From Comamonadaceae bacterium (lineage in GTDB: Bacteria > Pseudomonadota > Gammaproteobacteria > Burkholderiales > Burkholderiaceae), in NCBI GenBank assembly GCA_947374535.1, contig CANCCJ010000096.1:1-10180 (forward strand): a stretch of DNA of 10,180 nt. The letters are read 5' to 3'. Of the stretch, positions 1 through 7,727 are shown piece by piece. Position 1 is the stretch's first letter. The number at the start of each line of letters is the position of its first letter. The notes under the pieces were generated by a model. That model was not told the DNA's origin and ran no database searches. It saw only the letters and a list, made by a program, of their open reading frames with translations. A program made the translations under genes and the position numbers.

Positions 1-239
1 GCATAACTGGGCGTACTGGCCGCGTAAATCACGCTACCCACCAAAGCGGCACCCAACACAGGGGCTAACCAATAGTTACTGGCGCCACGGTAGTGACCGC
101 CATAACCGTAACCGCCGTAGTTGTGACCATAACCACCGTGACCGCCGCCGTAGCCACCATGCCCACGGCCATCCGCTTGCGCAGGCAAGACCACGGAAAA
201 GGCCAACAAACAGACAAATAAGGCAGACATGCGTTTCAT
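1..239 (-). CDS. Small secreted Gly/His/Tyr-rich protein, 3' end cut by window edge
   Basis: About 79 codons are visible from an ATG at 239; the gene runs off the left edge. The N terminus begins MKRMSALFVCLL and is a clear signal peptide with a probable signal peptidase I site after AQA (residue 22), so the protein should reach the periplasm or beyond. Residues 23-50 are low-complexity GHGGYGGG-type repeats rich in Gly, His and Tyr. A hydrophobic stretch follows (WLAPVLGAALVGSVIY). It aligns with the product at 680-1051: same signal peptide plan, same Gly/Tyr repeat, and YRGASNYWLAPVLGAALVGSVIY against YRGGGDYFWGPAFVGTAIVGTSIY. The two are paralogues around a MAPEG-type gene. The family's function is unknown to me; the His-rich repeat might bind metal, but that is speculation. 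The 63-base gap before it (240-302) contains an AAAACT/AGTTTT inverted repeat but no convincing promoter. Confidence 0.75.
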   Translation of the reverse strand, partial: MKRMSALFVCLLAFSVVLPAQADGRGHGGYGGGHGGYGHNYGGYGYGGHYRGASNYWLAPVLGAALVGSVIYAASTPSY

Positions 240-302
240 AGAAAACTCACTTTGTGAAAAGGTAGTTTTACAACGCGCGGCACTTGCAAATGGATGACAG
301 CT

Positions 303-683
303 TTACAAACCCAAGGCGGCCGCAAACAAACCCACCGCACTTAGCAGCCCCACCACCCAAAACAAAGAACGCAAGCCGGCTTTGTCAGCCACATAGCAAA
401 CAATGAAGCCTACACGCGCTGCAACAAACGCAAAAGAGAACAGATCAATGCGCCCAGCATCTACGTGCGCCAAGGTGGCAATGATCACGCCCGCTGCAAA
501 CAGTGCAAACGACTCAAAGCTATTGGCCTGCGCCGCATTTGCGCGCGCCCGAAAACCCGTTTGATGCGCCAACCATTGGCGTGGGTTGTGGTTGTCAAAA
601 TTTTGAAACCCCCACTTCGCGATGATGGCACACACATAGGGCAACAAGCCAGCGATCAAAACACACAAATAAGCTTTGTTCAT
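303..683 (-). CDS. MAPEG-family integral membrane protein
   Basis: A 126-aa inner-membrane protein with four hydrophobic segments at about residues 4-23, 58-75, 83-102 and 107-126. The loop after helix 1 carries FQNFDNHNPRQW and then RARANAAQANSFESF (45-59), the conserved Arg/Ala/Asn/Glu signature seen in bacterial MAPEG proteins (membrane-associated proteins in eicosanoid and glutathione metabolism). Length fits the family (about 125-150 aa). Eukaryotic members are glutathione transferases or peroxidases; the role of the bacterial short forms is largely undefined, so no substrate is proposed. I chose the ATG at 683 (MNKAYLCVL) rather than one six codons upstream because it overlaps the stop of the preceding gene as ATGA and has GGTGGTG about 8 bases upstream. 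The overlap suggests translational coupling to the secreted protein gene at 680-1051. Confidence 0.8.
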   Translation of the reverse strand: MNKAYLCVLIAGLLPYVCAIIAKWGFQNFDNHNPRQWLAHQTGFRARANAAQANSFESFALFAAGVIIATLAHVDAGRIDLFSFAFVAARVGFIVCYVADKAGLRSLFWVVGLLSAVGLFAAALGL

Positions 684-1051
684 CGCATCACCACCAACCA
701 AGGGCTGGCGCAGGTCTGCACCATCGGAAAGTATTGACCTGTTTCGCGGCAGTAGTACGCCTCAACAGGCTGCTGCACGGGCTGACCGTTCACCCATTGC
801 GTCGGTTGTGGGTTATTCATCACCACAGCAGGTGGGCTGGTGATGATGACGGTCGATGGCTGCACAGGTCGGGACAAATAAATGGATGTCCCCACAATGG
901 CCGTTCCAACAAACGCGGGCCCCCAGAAATAATCACCGCCACCCCTGTAATATCCGCCGCGATAGCCGCCATGTGGACCATGCGCCATCGCTAGGCCGGC
1001 CAAGGTGGCCAGCAACAGACCTAAAACCAGTTTACGAAATTTAGAAGTCAT
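680..1051 (-). CDS. Small secreted Gly-rich protein with C-terminal Cys pair
   Basis: A 123-aa protein starting MTSKFRKLVLG. Signal peptide residues 1-23 end in AMA before HGPHGGYRGG, predicting export. Residues 24-40 form a short Gly/Tyr/His-rich repeat, 41-60 a hydrophobic segment (FVGTAIVGTSIY), 61-95 a Pro/Val/Gln-rich linker, and the C terminus holds YYCRETGQYFPMVQTC with Cys101 and Cys114. This YYC-x(n)-YxPxVxxC pattern is common at the end of small exported proteins in Burkholderiales, where the two cysteines plausibly form a disulfide; the function is not known to me. A purine-rich GAGCGAG lies upstream of the ATG. The gene starts only 37 bases after the amidase stop, so it could be read from the amidase transcript, and its stop overlaps the start of the MAPEG gene by four bases. 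It is paralogous to the gene at 1-239, which shows no Cys tail in the visible part. Confidence 0.78.
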   Translation of the reverse strand: MTSKFRKLVLGLLLATLAGLAMAHGPHGGYRGGYYRGGGDYFWGPAFVGTAIVGTSIYLSRPVQPSTVIITSPPAVVMNNPQPTQWVNGQPVQQPVEAYYCRETGQYFPMVQTCASPWLVVMR

Positions 1052-1088
1052 AAGCTCGCTCTCTTTCTCTCAATGCTTGGATTGTGTT

Positions 1089-2414
1089 CTAAGCATGTAA
1101 AGAATAGATTAAGTTTTCCAAAGCCAACGCCACCCGAGCCAAGTGCGCATCTTGACCTGCGAAGCTTGACACCATCAACCCTACGGGCAACTCGCCCGCT
1201 ACGTGACACGGCAGACTCCAGGCACAACCATCCATGTAGTTGATGGCCGAGGGGTTGCGCAGCAACAAACGGTTGACTTTAAAAAACGCCTCATCGTCTT
1301 TGAGCAAGGGCTCGGTCAACGGCGCGACCATCGGCACGGTGGGACACAACATGGCGTCAAAGCCATGCAGAGTTTGTTGAGCCGCGACGATCCATGCCTT
1401 GCGGCGGTTGTGTAACTCTAGGTAGTCTTGGGCGCTGATGCCCTTGCCCAACATCATGCGGGCCACCACACGCGGGTCGATTTGGTGGGCTCCGCGCGCT
1501 AGGCGTGCGTGGTGCGCAGCGTAGCCTTCAATCGGCGAAAAACCACCGGGCATGCTGAGCGCAGCAATATCACCCAGCGCGACGAAAGGTATTTCCTCCA
1601 CCTGTGCCCCCGCCTCAGCGATGTGGCACAAAGTACGCGCAAAGGCATGGGCCACGGTGGCATCGACATCGTCCATCATCAAGGTTTGCGGCACGGCAAA
1701 ACGCAAGCCACGCAAGTGGGCCGCTTCAGTGGGCAAGGGTTGCTGCGACATCACCGCGTCCACCGCCAAACACGCACGCACCGAGCGGGTGATGCTGCCC
1801 ACCGTGTCTAGCGTGCGCGACAGCTCCATCACCCCTGTGCACGGAATGCGCGCTTGCGTGCTTTTGTAGCCCACCAAGCCGCACAGCGCAGCAGGAATGC
1901 GAATCGAACCGCCCGTGTCTGTGCCAATGCCCACCTCGGCCAGCCCCAAGGCCACCGACACCGCTGCGCCCGACGACGAGCCACCGGGCACGCGCACATG
2001 CGCGGCGTCCGCAGGGTTGACAGGCGTGCCGTGGTGGGGATTGATGCCAACGCCAGAAAACGCAAACTCACTCATAGTCGTTTTACCCAGCACCACCGCG
2101 CCTGCATGGCGCAAGCGTTGCACCACAGGCGCATCGTGTACTGCGGGCGATTCGCCCGCGCACACCACGCCGCCGGCCATCGTGGTCTCCCCCGCCACAT
2201 CGATGTTGTCTTTGAGGGTCATGCACACCCCGTGCAATGCGCCTAGGTGGCGGCCTGCTTGTGCCTCAGCATCACAGTGCTGAGCCGCGGCGCGAGCGGC
2301 ATCGGCGTAGAGCTGCGTGAACACATGGCGTGCGGCTGGTGTAGCTGCGCCCTCTTGTGCGCGGGCCACGCGTTGCACGGCGGTGGTAGAGGGATCAAAA
2401 CAGGCTTGGGTCAT
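1089..2414 (-). CDS. Amidase-signature family hydrolase
   Basis: A 441-aa cytoplasmic enzyme of the amidase signature family, which hydrolyses carboxamides with a Ser-cisSer-Lys triad. The triad is visible: Lys68 in TLKDNID, Ser146 in GGSSSG (144-149) and the nucleophile Ser170 in GTDTGGSIRIPA (164-175). Spacing between the two serines (24) matches characterised members. Length is typical of stand-alone amidases and shorter than most GatA subunits; no gatB or gatC lies nearby, so I do not call it GatA. The substrate cannot be read from sequence; indoleacetamide hydrolase, allophanate-hydrolase-like or generic acylamidase activities are all possible. The ATG at 2414 lacks a strong Shine-Dalgarno. 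It is divergent from the DCC gene across a 68-base gap and lies upstream of the small secreted-protein cluster. Confidence 0.9.
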   Translation of the reverse strand: MTQACFDPSTTAVQRVARAQEGAATPAARHVFTQLYADAARAAAQHCDAEAQAGRHLGALHGVCMTLKDNIDVAGETTMAGGVVCAGESPAVHDAPVVQRLRHAGAVVLGKTTMSEFAFSGVGINPHHGTPVNPADAAHVRVPGGSSSGAAVSVALGLAEVGIGTDTGGSIRIPAALCGLVGYKSTQARIPCTGVMELSRTLDTVGSITRSVRACLAVDAVMSQQPLPTEAAHLRGLRFAVPQTLMMDDVDATVAHAFARTLCHIAEAGAQVEEIPFVALGDIAALSMPGGFSPIEGYAAHHARLARGAHQIDPRVVARMMLGKGISAQDYLELHNRRKAWIVAAQQTLHGFDAMLCPTVPMVAPLTEPLLKDDEAFFKVNRLLLRNPSAINYMDGCAWSLPCHVAGELPVGLMVSSFAGQDAHLARVALALENLIYSLHA

Positions 2415-2482
2415 GCGCTGAATTCTGCCCGATTAACCTTTGACAAGCCCTGCCCTATCTAGCCGTGCTAGCCTTAGCTTCC
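2415..2482. promoter_or_regulatory. Divergent intergenic control region (amidase / DCC gene)
   Basis: This 68-base gap separates two divergent starts and must hold at least the proximal promoters unless these lie within the genes. It contains a perfect TTGACA (2440-2445, plus strand) but no good -10 at 16-18 bases from it, and a small dyad CTAGC-CGT-GCTAG (2459-2471). Neither is decisive, so individual promoters are not called. Confidence 0.3.
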
Positions 2483-2896
2483 ATGCAAATAACACCCACC
2501 CGTGCCACGCCCGAACTCACGCTGTATTACGACGGCCAGTGCCCGCTCTGCGTGGCCGAGGTGGCGTTTTTGCAAAGCCGCAATACGCAGGGCCAACTGG
2601 CTTTTGTGGACATCACCCAAACTGGCTTTGAGGTCGCAGGCCACAACATCTCGTGCGAAGCCGCTATGGCGCAGATTCATGGGCGTACCGCCGATGGCCA
2701 AGTGTTGGTGGGTGTCCCCGTGTTTGCCACCGCCTATAGATTGGCCAAACTGCCGCTTTTGGCTTGGCTTTTGTCACGTCGCTGGCTAATGCCCGTGTTG
2801 CAACCCGCCTATGTGCTGTTTGCCAAACACCGTCAAGCCATCTCAAAATGCATCGGACCTGGTGTTTTGCGGCTGAGCAAACGGTTTCTGAGGTGA
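2483..2896 (+). CDS. DCC-family (DUF393) thioredoxin-like protein
   Basis: A 137-aa protein whose N terminus reads LTLYYDGQCPLCVAEVAFL (12-30). The DGxCPLC motif (Asp17, Cys20, Cys23) is the hallmark of the DCC / DUF393 family (YuxK-like), annotated as putative thiol-disulfide oxidoreductases on the basis of a thioredoxin-like CxxC; physiological partners are generally unknown. Family-typical features follow: an ADGQVLVGVPVFATAYRLA segment, a hydrophobic helix around LPLLAWLLSRRWLMPVL, and a C-terminal AYVLFAKHR motif. No signal peptide is present, so it is probably cytoplasmic. I prefer the ATG at 2483; a GTG at 2465 would add six residues but has no better ribosome site. The next gene follows 82 bases later on the same strand. 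Confidence 0.87.
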   Translation: MQITPTRATPELTLYYDGQCPLCVAEVAFLQSRNTQGQLAFVDITQTGFEVAGHNISCEAAMAQIHGRTADGQVLVGVPVFATAYRLAKLPLLAWLLSRRWLMPVLQPAYVLFAKHRQAISKCIGPGVLRLSKRFLR

Positions 2897-2978
2897 TTTT
2901 TCAGGTTTTTAACGCCGGTTGCGCAGATCGGTTGATTAATTTGCGAAAATAGCATCTTTGCCTCGAGAACTAAAACGA

Positions 2979-3254
2979 ATGTCACGCCCAGAAAAAACAG
3001 AAATCTCCAACGACGGTTTGCGCTACAAATCGAAAAAAGGCGGTTCACCCTTCGAGGGCCTCGGCCGTACCGGCGACACCATGAGCTGCATCAAGTGCGG
3101 CGTTCACAAGCCCCGCAACAATGGTTCATTCAAGCGCATCTTGGGTTCATCCATGTTTGTCTGTTTTGACTGCAGCCCGCCCAAGAAAGAGGCTGACCCA
3201 GCAGCCGCAGCGGCGACCCCAGCGGCAGTGACCAAAGAAAAAGCCAAGGCTTAA
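2979..3254 (+). CDS. Small double-CxxC (zinc-ribbon-like) protein
   Basis: A 91-aa basic protein, not assigned to a named family. Residues 37-40 (CIKC) and 62-65 (CFDC) form two CxxC pairs 21 residues apart, the geometry of a zinc ribbon. The segment between them is basic (HKPRNNGSFKRILGSS), suggesting nucleic-acid contact by inference only. The tail from 67 is Lys/Ala/Pro-rich low complexity ending KEKAKA, probably disordered. I chose the ATG at 2979 (MSRPEKTE) over an in-frame TTG at 2958; GAGAA lies 9-13 bases upstream, a weak ribosome site. The 82 bases before it include an AT-rich stretch (TTGATTAATTTGCGAAAATA) that may hold a promoter, though no clean pair of boxes is seen. A strong terminator follows 14 bases after the stop. 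Intact reading frame and terminator support a real gene. Confidence 0.75.
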   Translation: MSRPEKTEISNDGLRYKSKKGGSPFEGLGRTGDTMSCIKCGVHKPRNNGSFKRILGSSMFVCFDCSPPKKEADPAAAAATPAAVTKEKAKA

Positions 3255-3268
3255 TTCTTGGTACCCAC

Positions 3269-3297
3269 AAAAAAGCGGCTCGTTGAGCCGCTTTTTT
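3269..3297. terminator. Bidirectional intrinsic terminator
   Basis: Perfect GCGGCTC (3275-3281) / GAGCCGC (3285-3291) stem with a GTT loop, flanked by six A residues on the left and seven T residues on the right. It therefore has a U-tract in both directions. On the plus strand it ends the double-CxxC gene; on the minus strand it can stop transcripts leaving parC. Confidence 0.92.
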
Positions 3298-3309
3298 TAT
3301 TTCCTTAAC

Positions 3310-3339
3310 GAAACGGCCCCTGCATGCAAGGGCCGTTTC
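3310..3339. terminator. Second perfect hairpin downstream of parC
   Basis: A 10-bp perfect stem, GAAACGGCCC (3310-3319) with GGGCCGTTTC (3330-3339), around a 10-base loop that contains the self-complementary TGCATGCA. It starts 18 bases after the parC stop on the minus strand. No U-tract follows it in either direction, so by itself it is more likely an mRNA 3'-end stabilising or pausing structure that works with the adjacent terminator than a classical intrinsic terminator. Confidence 0.6.
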
Positions 3340-3357
3340 TACTTGGGTCGAAGCAAA

Positions 3358-5709
3358 TTACTCCACCCGCACCACCGCATTCGGCTTAAAACCCAAGTCC
3401 GCCACTTTGCCCTTCTTAGCGCGTGCGGCTTTGGCGTTATTCAAGCTGCGAATTTCCAGCGTTTCTTCGCGCACTTTGCCGCCTCGGCCAATGCCTTCGA
3501 TGCGCACGCTGCGTGTGTACGCAGCCGCACCGGCCAAGGTGTCTTTGGCTTCTAGATCGATCAGCATCAAGCCACGACCGCCCTTTTCCATGGCCTTGAG
3601 TTCAGACAACTCAAAGGTCAAGAAGCGGCCACCAGTCGATGCACAGGCCACATGCGTGGCAGGCGCCAAAGGCTGTGCGCCCGAGCCACCGCTGACGGGT
3701 GATGGGCGGCACACGGTTTCACCCTCGCCCACGGTGATGAAGGCTTTGCCGCCTTTGTTGCGCGAAATCATGTGCTCGATATTGGCCATGAAGCCATAGC
3801 CGCCCGAGCTGCCGAGCAAATAGGTTGCGCCAGCGGGACCAGCTACGTAGTGCAGCAGTTGGGTACCTGCTTCGAGGTCGATCAAAGTAGTCACGGGTTG
3901 GCCATCGCCTCGCGCGCCGGGCAAGGCGGAGACGGGCACCGAGTAGATGCGGCCGTTCGAGCCAAATGCGATGAAGGTGTCCACCGTGCGGCACTCAAAC
4001 GTGCCGTACAAGCCGTCGCCCGACTTAAAGGCAAACGCGCTGGCTTCGTGGCCGTGGCCGGTGCGTGCGCGTACCCAGCCTTTTTCAGAGACGACCACCG
4101 TCACGGGCTCGTCCACCACCTTGACTTCGGCCACTGCTTTTTTCTCTTCTTGGATGAGCGTGCGGCGTGGGTCGGCAAAGGTTTTGGCGTCTGCCTCAAT
4201 TTCTTTCACCATCAAGCGACGCAGCGCCGAGGGGTTGCCCACGATGTCTTCGAGTTTGGCTTGTTCGTCACGCAACTCTTTGAGCTCTTGCTCAATCTTG
4301 ATGGCTTCCAAACGCGCCAGCTGACGCAGGCGAATTTCCAAGATGTCTTCGGCTTGACGCTCGCTCAAGCGGAAGCGCTCCATCAACGCCTGCTTGGGCT
4401 CATCGCTCTGACGGATGATGGCAATCACCTCGTCGATGTTGAGCAACACCAACTGGCGGCCTTCCAAGATATGGATGCGGTCCAGCACTTTGTTCAAGCG
4501 GTGCTGCGAACGGCGCAGGATGGTGGCAGAGCGGAACTCAATCCACTCGGTCAACATCTCACGCAGCGACTTAGGCACAGGACGGCCATCAATACCCACC
4601 ATGGTGAGGTTGATGGACGACGAAGTTTCTAAGCTGGTGTGCGCCAGCAAGGTGGTGATGAGTTCTTGTTGCTCAATGGTGCGGGTCTTTGGCTCGAACA
4701 CCAAACGCACAGGAGCGTCTTTGCTTGACTCATCGCGCACCACGTCAAGCACGGCCAGCACGGTGGCTTTGAGTTGGGTTTGGTCGGCACTCAAGGCCTT
4801 CTTGCCAGTTTTGACCTTGGGGTTGGTGAGCTCTTCAATCTCTTCCAGCACTTTTTGGCTGCTCACACCCGGAGGCAATTCGTTCACCACCAGTTGCCAT
4901 TGACCACGGGCCAAGTCTTCAATCACCCAACGGGCACGCACTTTAAGTGAGCCACGGCCTGTGCGATACGCATCGGCAATGTCAGACGCGCTGCTGATGA
5001 TTTGACCGCCACCGGGATAGTCGGGGCCGGGCAAAATTTGGAGCAACTCTTCGTCGCTGAGTTTGGGCGACTTGATGAGTGCCACGCACGCATCGGCGAC
5101 TTCGCGCAGGTTGTGGCTTGGAATTTCGGTGGCCATACCCACCGCAATGCCGCTGGCGCCGTTGAGCAGCGCAAATGGCAAACGGGCGGGCAACTGCTTG
5201 GGCTCTTCGGTAGAGCCGTCGTAGTTGGGCTGAAAGTCCACCGTGCCTTCGTCAATCTCGTCCAGAAGCAGCGTGGTGATTTTGGCCAAGCGGGCTTCGG
5301 TGTAGCGCATGGCCGCTGCGCCGTCACCATCGCGCGAACCAAAGTTGCCTTGGCCGTCAATCAGTGGGTAGCGTTGCGCAAAGTCTTGCGCCATGCGCAC
5401 CAGCGCTTCGTACGCGGCGCTGTCGCCGTGCGGGTGGTAGCGGCCCAGCACGTCACCGACCACGCGGGCGCACTTGACGGGCTTGGCACCTGTGTTGTTG
5501 TTAGGGCCGCTGTAGCCGAGGCCCATGCGGGACATCGAATACAGAATGCGGCGTTGCACTGGCTTTTGGCCATCGCACACGTCAGGTAAGGCACGGCCTT
5601 TGACCACGCTCAGCGCGTACTCCAGGTAGGCGCGTTGGGCGTAATGGCCCAGCGCGATATCGCCGTCGTTATCGGCGGTAGGCAGTTCGGGGGTTAACAA
5701 ATCGGTCAT
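3358..5709 (-). CDS. parC: DNA topoisomerase IV subunit A
   Basis: A 783-aa breakage-reunion subunit of topoisomerase IV, which with ParE decatenates daughter chromosomes and relaxes supercoils. The winged-helix region has [20 protein letters not shown] (89-108) and the catalytic Tyr136 in [11 protein letters not shown]. Residues matching the E. coli ParC quinolone positions Ser80 and Glu84 are Ser97 and Glu101, so no classical resistance substitution is seen here. A helical coiled-coil tower lies around 385-480 and a beta-pinwheel C-terminal domain from about 500. Length matches ParC and is shorter than GyrA (usually above 850 aa); the GyrA-box is only a degenerate SRNKGGKAF. The ATG overlaps the parE stop as ATGA, indicating translational coupling. 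Two hairpins lie after its stop. Confidence 0.96.
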   Translation of the reverse strand: MTDLLTPELPTADNDGDIALGHYAQRAYLEYALSVVKGRALPDVCDGQKPVQRRILYSMSRMGLGYSGPNNNTGAKPVKCARVVGDVLGRYHPHGDSAAYEALVRMAQDFAQRYPLIDGQGNFGSRDGDGAAAMRYTEARLAKITTLLLDEIDEGTVDFQPNYDGSTEEPKQLPARLPFALLNGASGIAVGMATEIPSHNLREVADACVALIKSPKLSDEELLQILPGPDYPGGGQIISSASDIADAYRTGRGSLKVRARWVIEDLARGQWQLVVNELPPGVSSQKVLEEIEELTNPKVKTGKKALSADQTQLKATVLAVLDVVRDESSKDAPVRLVFEPKTRTIEQQELITTLLAHTSLETSSSINLTMVGIDGRPVPKSLREMLTEWIEFRSATILRRSQHRLNKVLDRIHILEGRQLVLLNIDEVIAIIRQSDEPKQALMERFRLSERQAEDILEIRLRQLARLEAIKIEQELKELRDEQAKLEDIVGNPSALRRLMVKEIEADAKTFADPRRTLIQEEKKAVAEVKVVDEPVTVVVSEKGWVRARTGHGHEASAFAFKSGDGLYGTFECRTVDTFIAFGSNGRIYSVPVSALPGARGDGQPVTTLIDLEAGTQLLHYVAGPAGATYLLGSSGGYGFMANIEHMISRNKGGKAFITVGEGETVCRPSPVSGGSGAQPLAPATHVACASTGGRFLTFELSELKAMEKGGRGLMLIDLEAKDTLAGAAAYTRSVRIEGIGRGGKVREETLEIRSLNNAKAARAKKGKVADLGFKPNAVVRVE

Positions 5710-7685
5710 ACGTCAATCTCAATCGAATCGCCATGCAGTTCCATCAGCTCGCGGCGTGCAGCGGCTTCGCCTTTGCCCATGAGTTGTGTGATCAAACCTT
5801 CGGTGGTGGCAAAGTCCAGCAAGCCCAGTTGCACGGGCATGAGGCGACGGGTGTCGGGGTTGAGGGTGGTGTCCCACAGTTGTTCGGCGCTCATTTCGCC
5901 CAAGCCTTTGAAGCGGCTGATGCTCCACTTGCCCTCCGCCACGCCGTCTTTGCGCAGCTTGTCGAGGATGGTGGTGAGCTCGCCCTCGTCCAAGGCATAC
6001 ACCTTGGTGGCTGGCTTTTTGCCACGCGCGGGTGCGTCCACACGGAACAACGGTGGGCGCGCCACAAACACATGGCCTGCCTCGATGAGCTTGGGAAAGT
6101 GACGGAAGAATAAGGTGAGCAACAGCACTTGAATGTGCGAGCCGTCCACGTCCGCGTCCGACAAGATGCACACCTTGCCGTAGCGCAGGCCGCTCATGTC
6201 GGGCGAATCGTTGGGCCCGTGTGGGTCTACACCAACGGCCACCGAAATGTCGTGAATTTCGTTGTTGGCAAACAAACGGTCGCGCTCGACTTCCCACGTA
6301 TTGAGCACCTTGCCACGCAGGGGCAGGATGGCTTGGTTTTCTTTGTTGCGGCCCATCTTGGCGCTGCCACCGGCAGAGTCGCCCTCGACCAAGAACACTT
6401 CGTTGTGGGCAATGTCTTTGCTTTCGCAATCGGTCAGCTTGCCTGGCAAGACCGCCACGCCTGAGCCTTTGCGCTTCTCCACTTTTTGGCCCGCTTTTTG
6501 GCGCGTTTGTGCAGCCTTGATGGCCAGCTCCGCCAACTTTTTGCCGTACTCGACGTGCTGGTTGAGCCACAGCTCCATCGTGGGGCGCACATAGCTCGAC
6601 ACCAAACGCACTGCATCCCGTGAGTTCAGGCGTTCTTTGATTTGGCCTTGAAATTGTGGGTCCAACACCTTGGCACTCAGCACATAGCTGGCACGGGCAA
6701 ACACGTCTTCGGGCAAGAGCTTGACGCCCTTGGGTAGCAAGGCGTGCAGCTCAATGAAGCTCTTGACCGCATTGAACAAGCCATCGCGCAAGCCGCTGTC
6801 GTGCGTGCCGCCCGCGCTAGTGGGAATCAGGTTGACATAGCTTTCGCGCACAGGCTGGCCGTCTTCGGTAAAGGCCACAGCCCACGCTGCGCCCTCGCCT
6901 TCGGCAAAGCTGTCGTGGTTGCTGTCAGCGAAGCCCTCGCCTTCAAACAAAGGAATGACGGGGTCGCCATGCAGGGTTTGCATGAGGTAGTCACGCAGGC
7001 CGCCTTTGTAGAGCCAGTTTTGCGTGTCTTTGGTTTTTTCGTTGATGAGCGTCACGCTCACCCCGGGCATGAGCACGGCTTTGCTGCGCAACAAATGCAC
7101 TAGCTCGTTCATCGGCAAGGCCGATGATTCAAAGTATTTGGCATCGGGCCACACACGCACGGTGGTGCCTTGTTTACGGTCGCCTGATTCTTGTTTGCGG
7201 GTGGTGAGTTTCTCCACCACGTCGCCGCCTGAGAACACCAAGCGGGCCACTTGGCCTTCGCGGTGTGAGGTGGCTTCCATGCGTTTGGCCAACGCGTTGG
7301 TCACGCTCACGCCTCCGCCATGTAAACCACCCGAGACGCTGTAAGCGCCGCCCGAGCCTTTGTCGAACTTGCCGCCTGCGTGCAAACGGGTGAACACCAG
7401 TTCAATGACGGGGGCTTTTTCTTCGGGGTGCATGCCAAACGGAATGCCTCGACCATCGTCTTCGATGCTGACCGAGCCATCGCTGTGCAGCGTGACGCTG
7501 ATCTTCTTGCCATGCCCGGCCAAGGCCTCGTCAGCCGCGTTGTCCAACACCTCTTGGATGATGTGCAGCGGATTGTCGGTGCGGGTGTACATACCCGGAC
7601 GTTGCTTGACGGGTTCGAGTCCTTTGAGGACGCGAATCGAGCCTTCCGAGTACTGGGGCGGTGTGGTGGGTTGCTTGGTTGCCAT
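5706..7685 (-). CDS. parE: DNA topoisomerase IV subunit B
   Basis: A 659-aa ATPase subunit of topoisomerase IV. The GHKL ATP-binding domain shows Glu45/Asn49 in [11 protein letters not shown], Asp76 in EDDGRGIP, and the ATP-lid [11 protein letters not shown] (118-128). The usual sequence in this lid is GLHGVG, so residue 124 is Gly where Val is common. The transducer domain follows; the TOPRIM domain has LVEGDSAGG (Glu434) and DADVDG (Asp510, 512, 514), the Mg-binding acidic residues, and [14 protein letters not shown] near the C terminus. Length fits ParE and excludes the longer proteobacterial GyrB. It overlaps parC by 4 bases. The ATG at 7685 is preceded by GCCGCCCC with no Shine-Dalgarno, and a TACAAT box lies only 9-14 bases upstream, so a leaderless or very short-leader mRNA is possible. 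A LexA-type palindrome sits 34-49 bases upstream. Confidence 0.96.
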   Translation of the reverse strand: MATKQPTTPPQYSEGSIRVLKGLEPVKQRPGMYTRTDNPLHIIQEVLDNAADEALAGHGKKISVTLHSDGSVSIEDDGRGIPFGMHPEEKAPVIELVFTRLHAGGKFDKGSGGAYSVSGGLHGGGVSVTNALAKRMEATSHREGQVARLVFSGGDVVEKLTTRKQESGDRKQGTTVRVWPDAKYFESSALPMNELVHLLRSKAVLMPGVSVTLINEKTKDTQNWLYKGGLRDYLMQTLHGDPVIPLFEGEGFADSNHDSFAEGEGAAWAVAFTEDGQPVRESYVNLIPTSAGGTHDSGLRDGLFNAVKSFIELHALLPKGVKLLPEDVFARASYVLSAKVLDPQFQGQIKERLNSRDAVRLVSSYVRPTMELWLNQHVEYGKKLAELAIKAAQTRQKAGQKVEKRKGSGVAVLPGKLTDCESKDIAHNEVFLVEGDSAGGSAKMGRNKENQAILPLRGKVLNTWEVERDRLFANNEIHDISVAVGVDPHGPNDSPDMSGLRYGKVCILSDADVDGSHIQVLLLTLFFRHFPKLIEAGHVFVARPPLFRVDAPARGKKPATKVYALDEGELTTILDKLRKDGVAEGKWSISRFKGLGEMSAEQLWDTTLNPDTRRLMPVQLGLLDFATTEGLITQLMGKGEAAARRELMELHGDSIEIDV

Positions 7686-7693
7686 GGGGCGGC

Positions 7694-7722
7694 ATTGTAG
7701 ACAGCTTCAAACACCAACCTGT
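7694..7722 (-). promoter_or_regulatory. Possible parE promoter
   Basis: On the minus strand TACAAT (7699 to 7694) matches 5 of 6 positions of the sigma70 -10 box. The segment 16-18 bases upstream (around 7717-7722, ACAGGT) is a poor -35. Transcription would start near 7687, almost at the parE ATG. The weak -35 overlaps the LexA-type palindrome, which would suit repression. Inferred only from boxes. Confidence 0.4.
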
Positions 7723-7727
7723 ATAAA
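7698..7727 (+). promoter_or_regulatory. Likely sigma70 promoter for the MFS transporter gene
   Basis: TAGACA (7698-7703, 5 of 6 to TTGACA) and TATAAA (7722-7727, 5 of 6 to TATAAT) are separated by 18 bases. A start near 7734 would give an untranslated leader of about 95 bases before the ATG at 7829. The -10 lies inside the CTGT-N8-ACAG palindrome, and the -35 overlaps the opposing TACAAT that faces parE. Confidence 0.5.

Noticed and set aside
60..180. Tandem GGY-type codons in the left-edge gene as a CRISPR-like or satellite repeat
   Set aside because: The repetition follows the reading frame of a Gly/His/Tyr-rich protein and has no constant repeat unit or spacers.
1072..1096. ATGCTT / AAGCAT inverted repeat after the amidase gene as a terminator
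   Set aside because: The stem is only 6 bp around a 12-base loop with no U-tract, so it is not credible as an intrinsic terminator.
1089..2414. GatA (Glu-tRNA amidotransferase subunit A) for the amidase
   Set aside because: No gatB or gatC is adjacent and the protein is shorter than typical GatA; the shared triad alone does not discriminate.
3772..4632. A 286-codon open frame antisense to parC, and another of 195 codons at 5002-5589
   Set aside because: parC is unambiguous across this stretch; the antisense frames lack any recognisable motif and have the composition expected of a high-GC codon-bias shadow.
5719..6570. A 283-codon frame on the same strand as parE in another phase
   Set aside because: It lies wholly within the TOPRIM and C-terminal coding region of parE, and the translation is Arg/Pro/Ala-rich shadow sequence.
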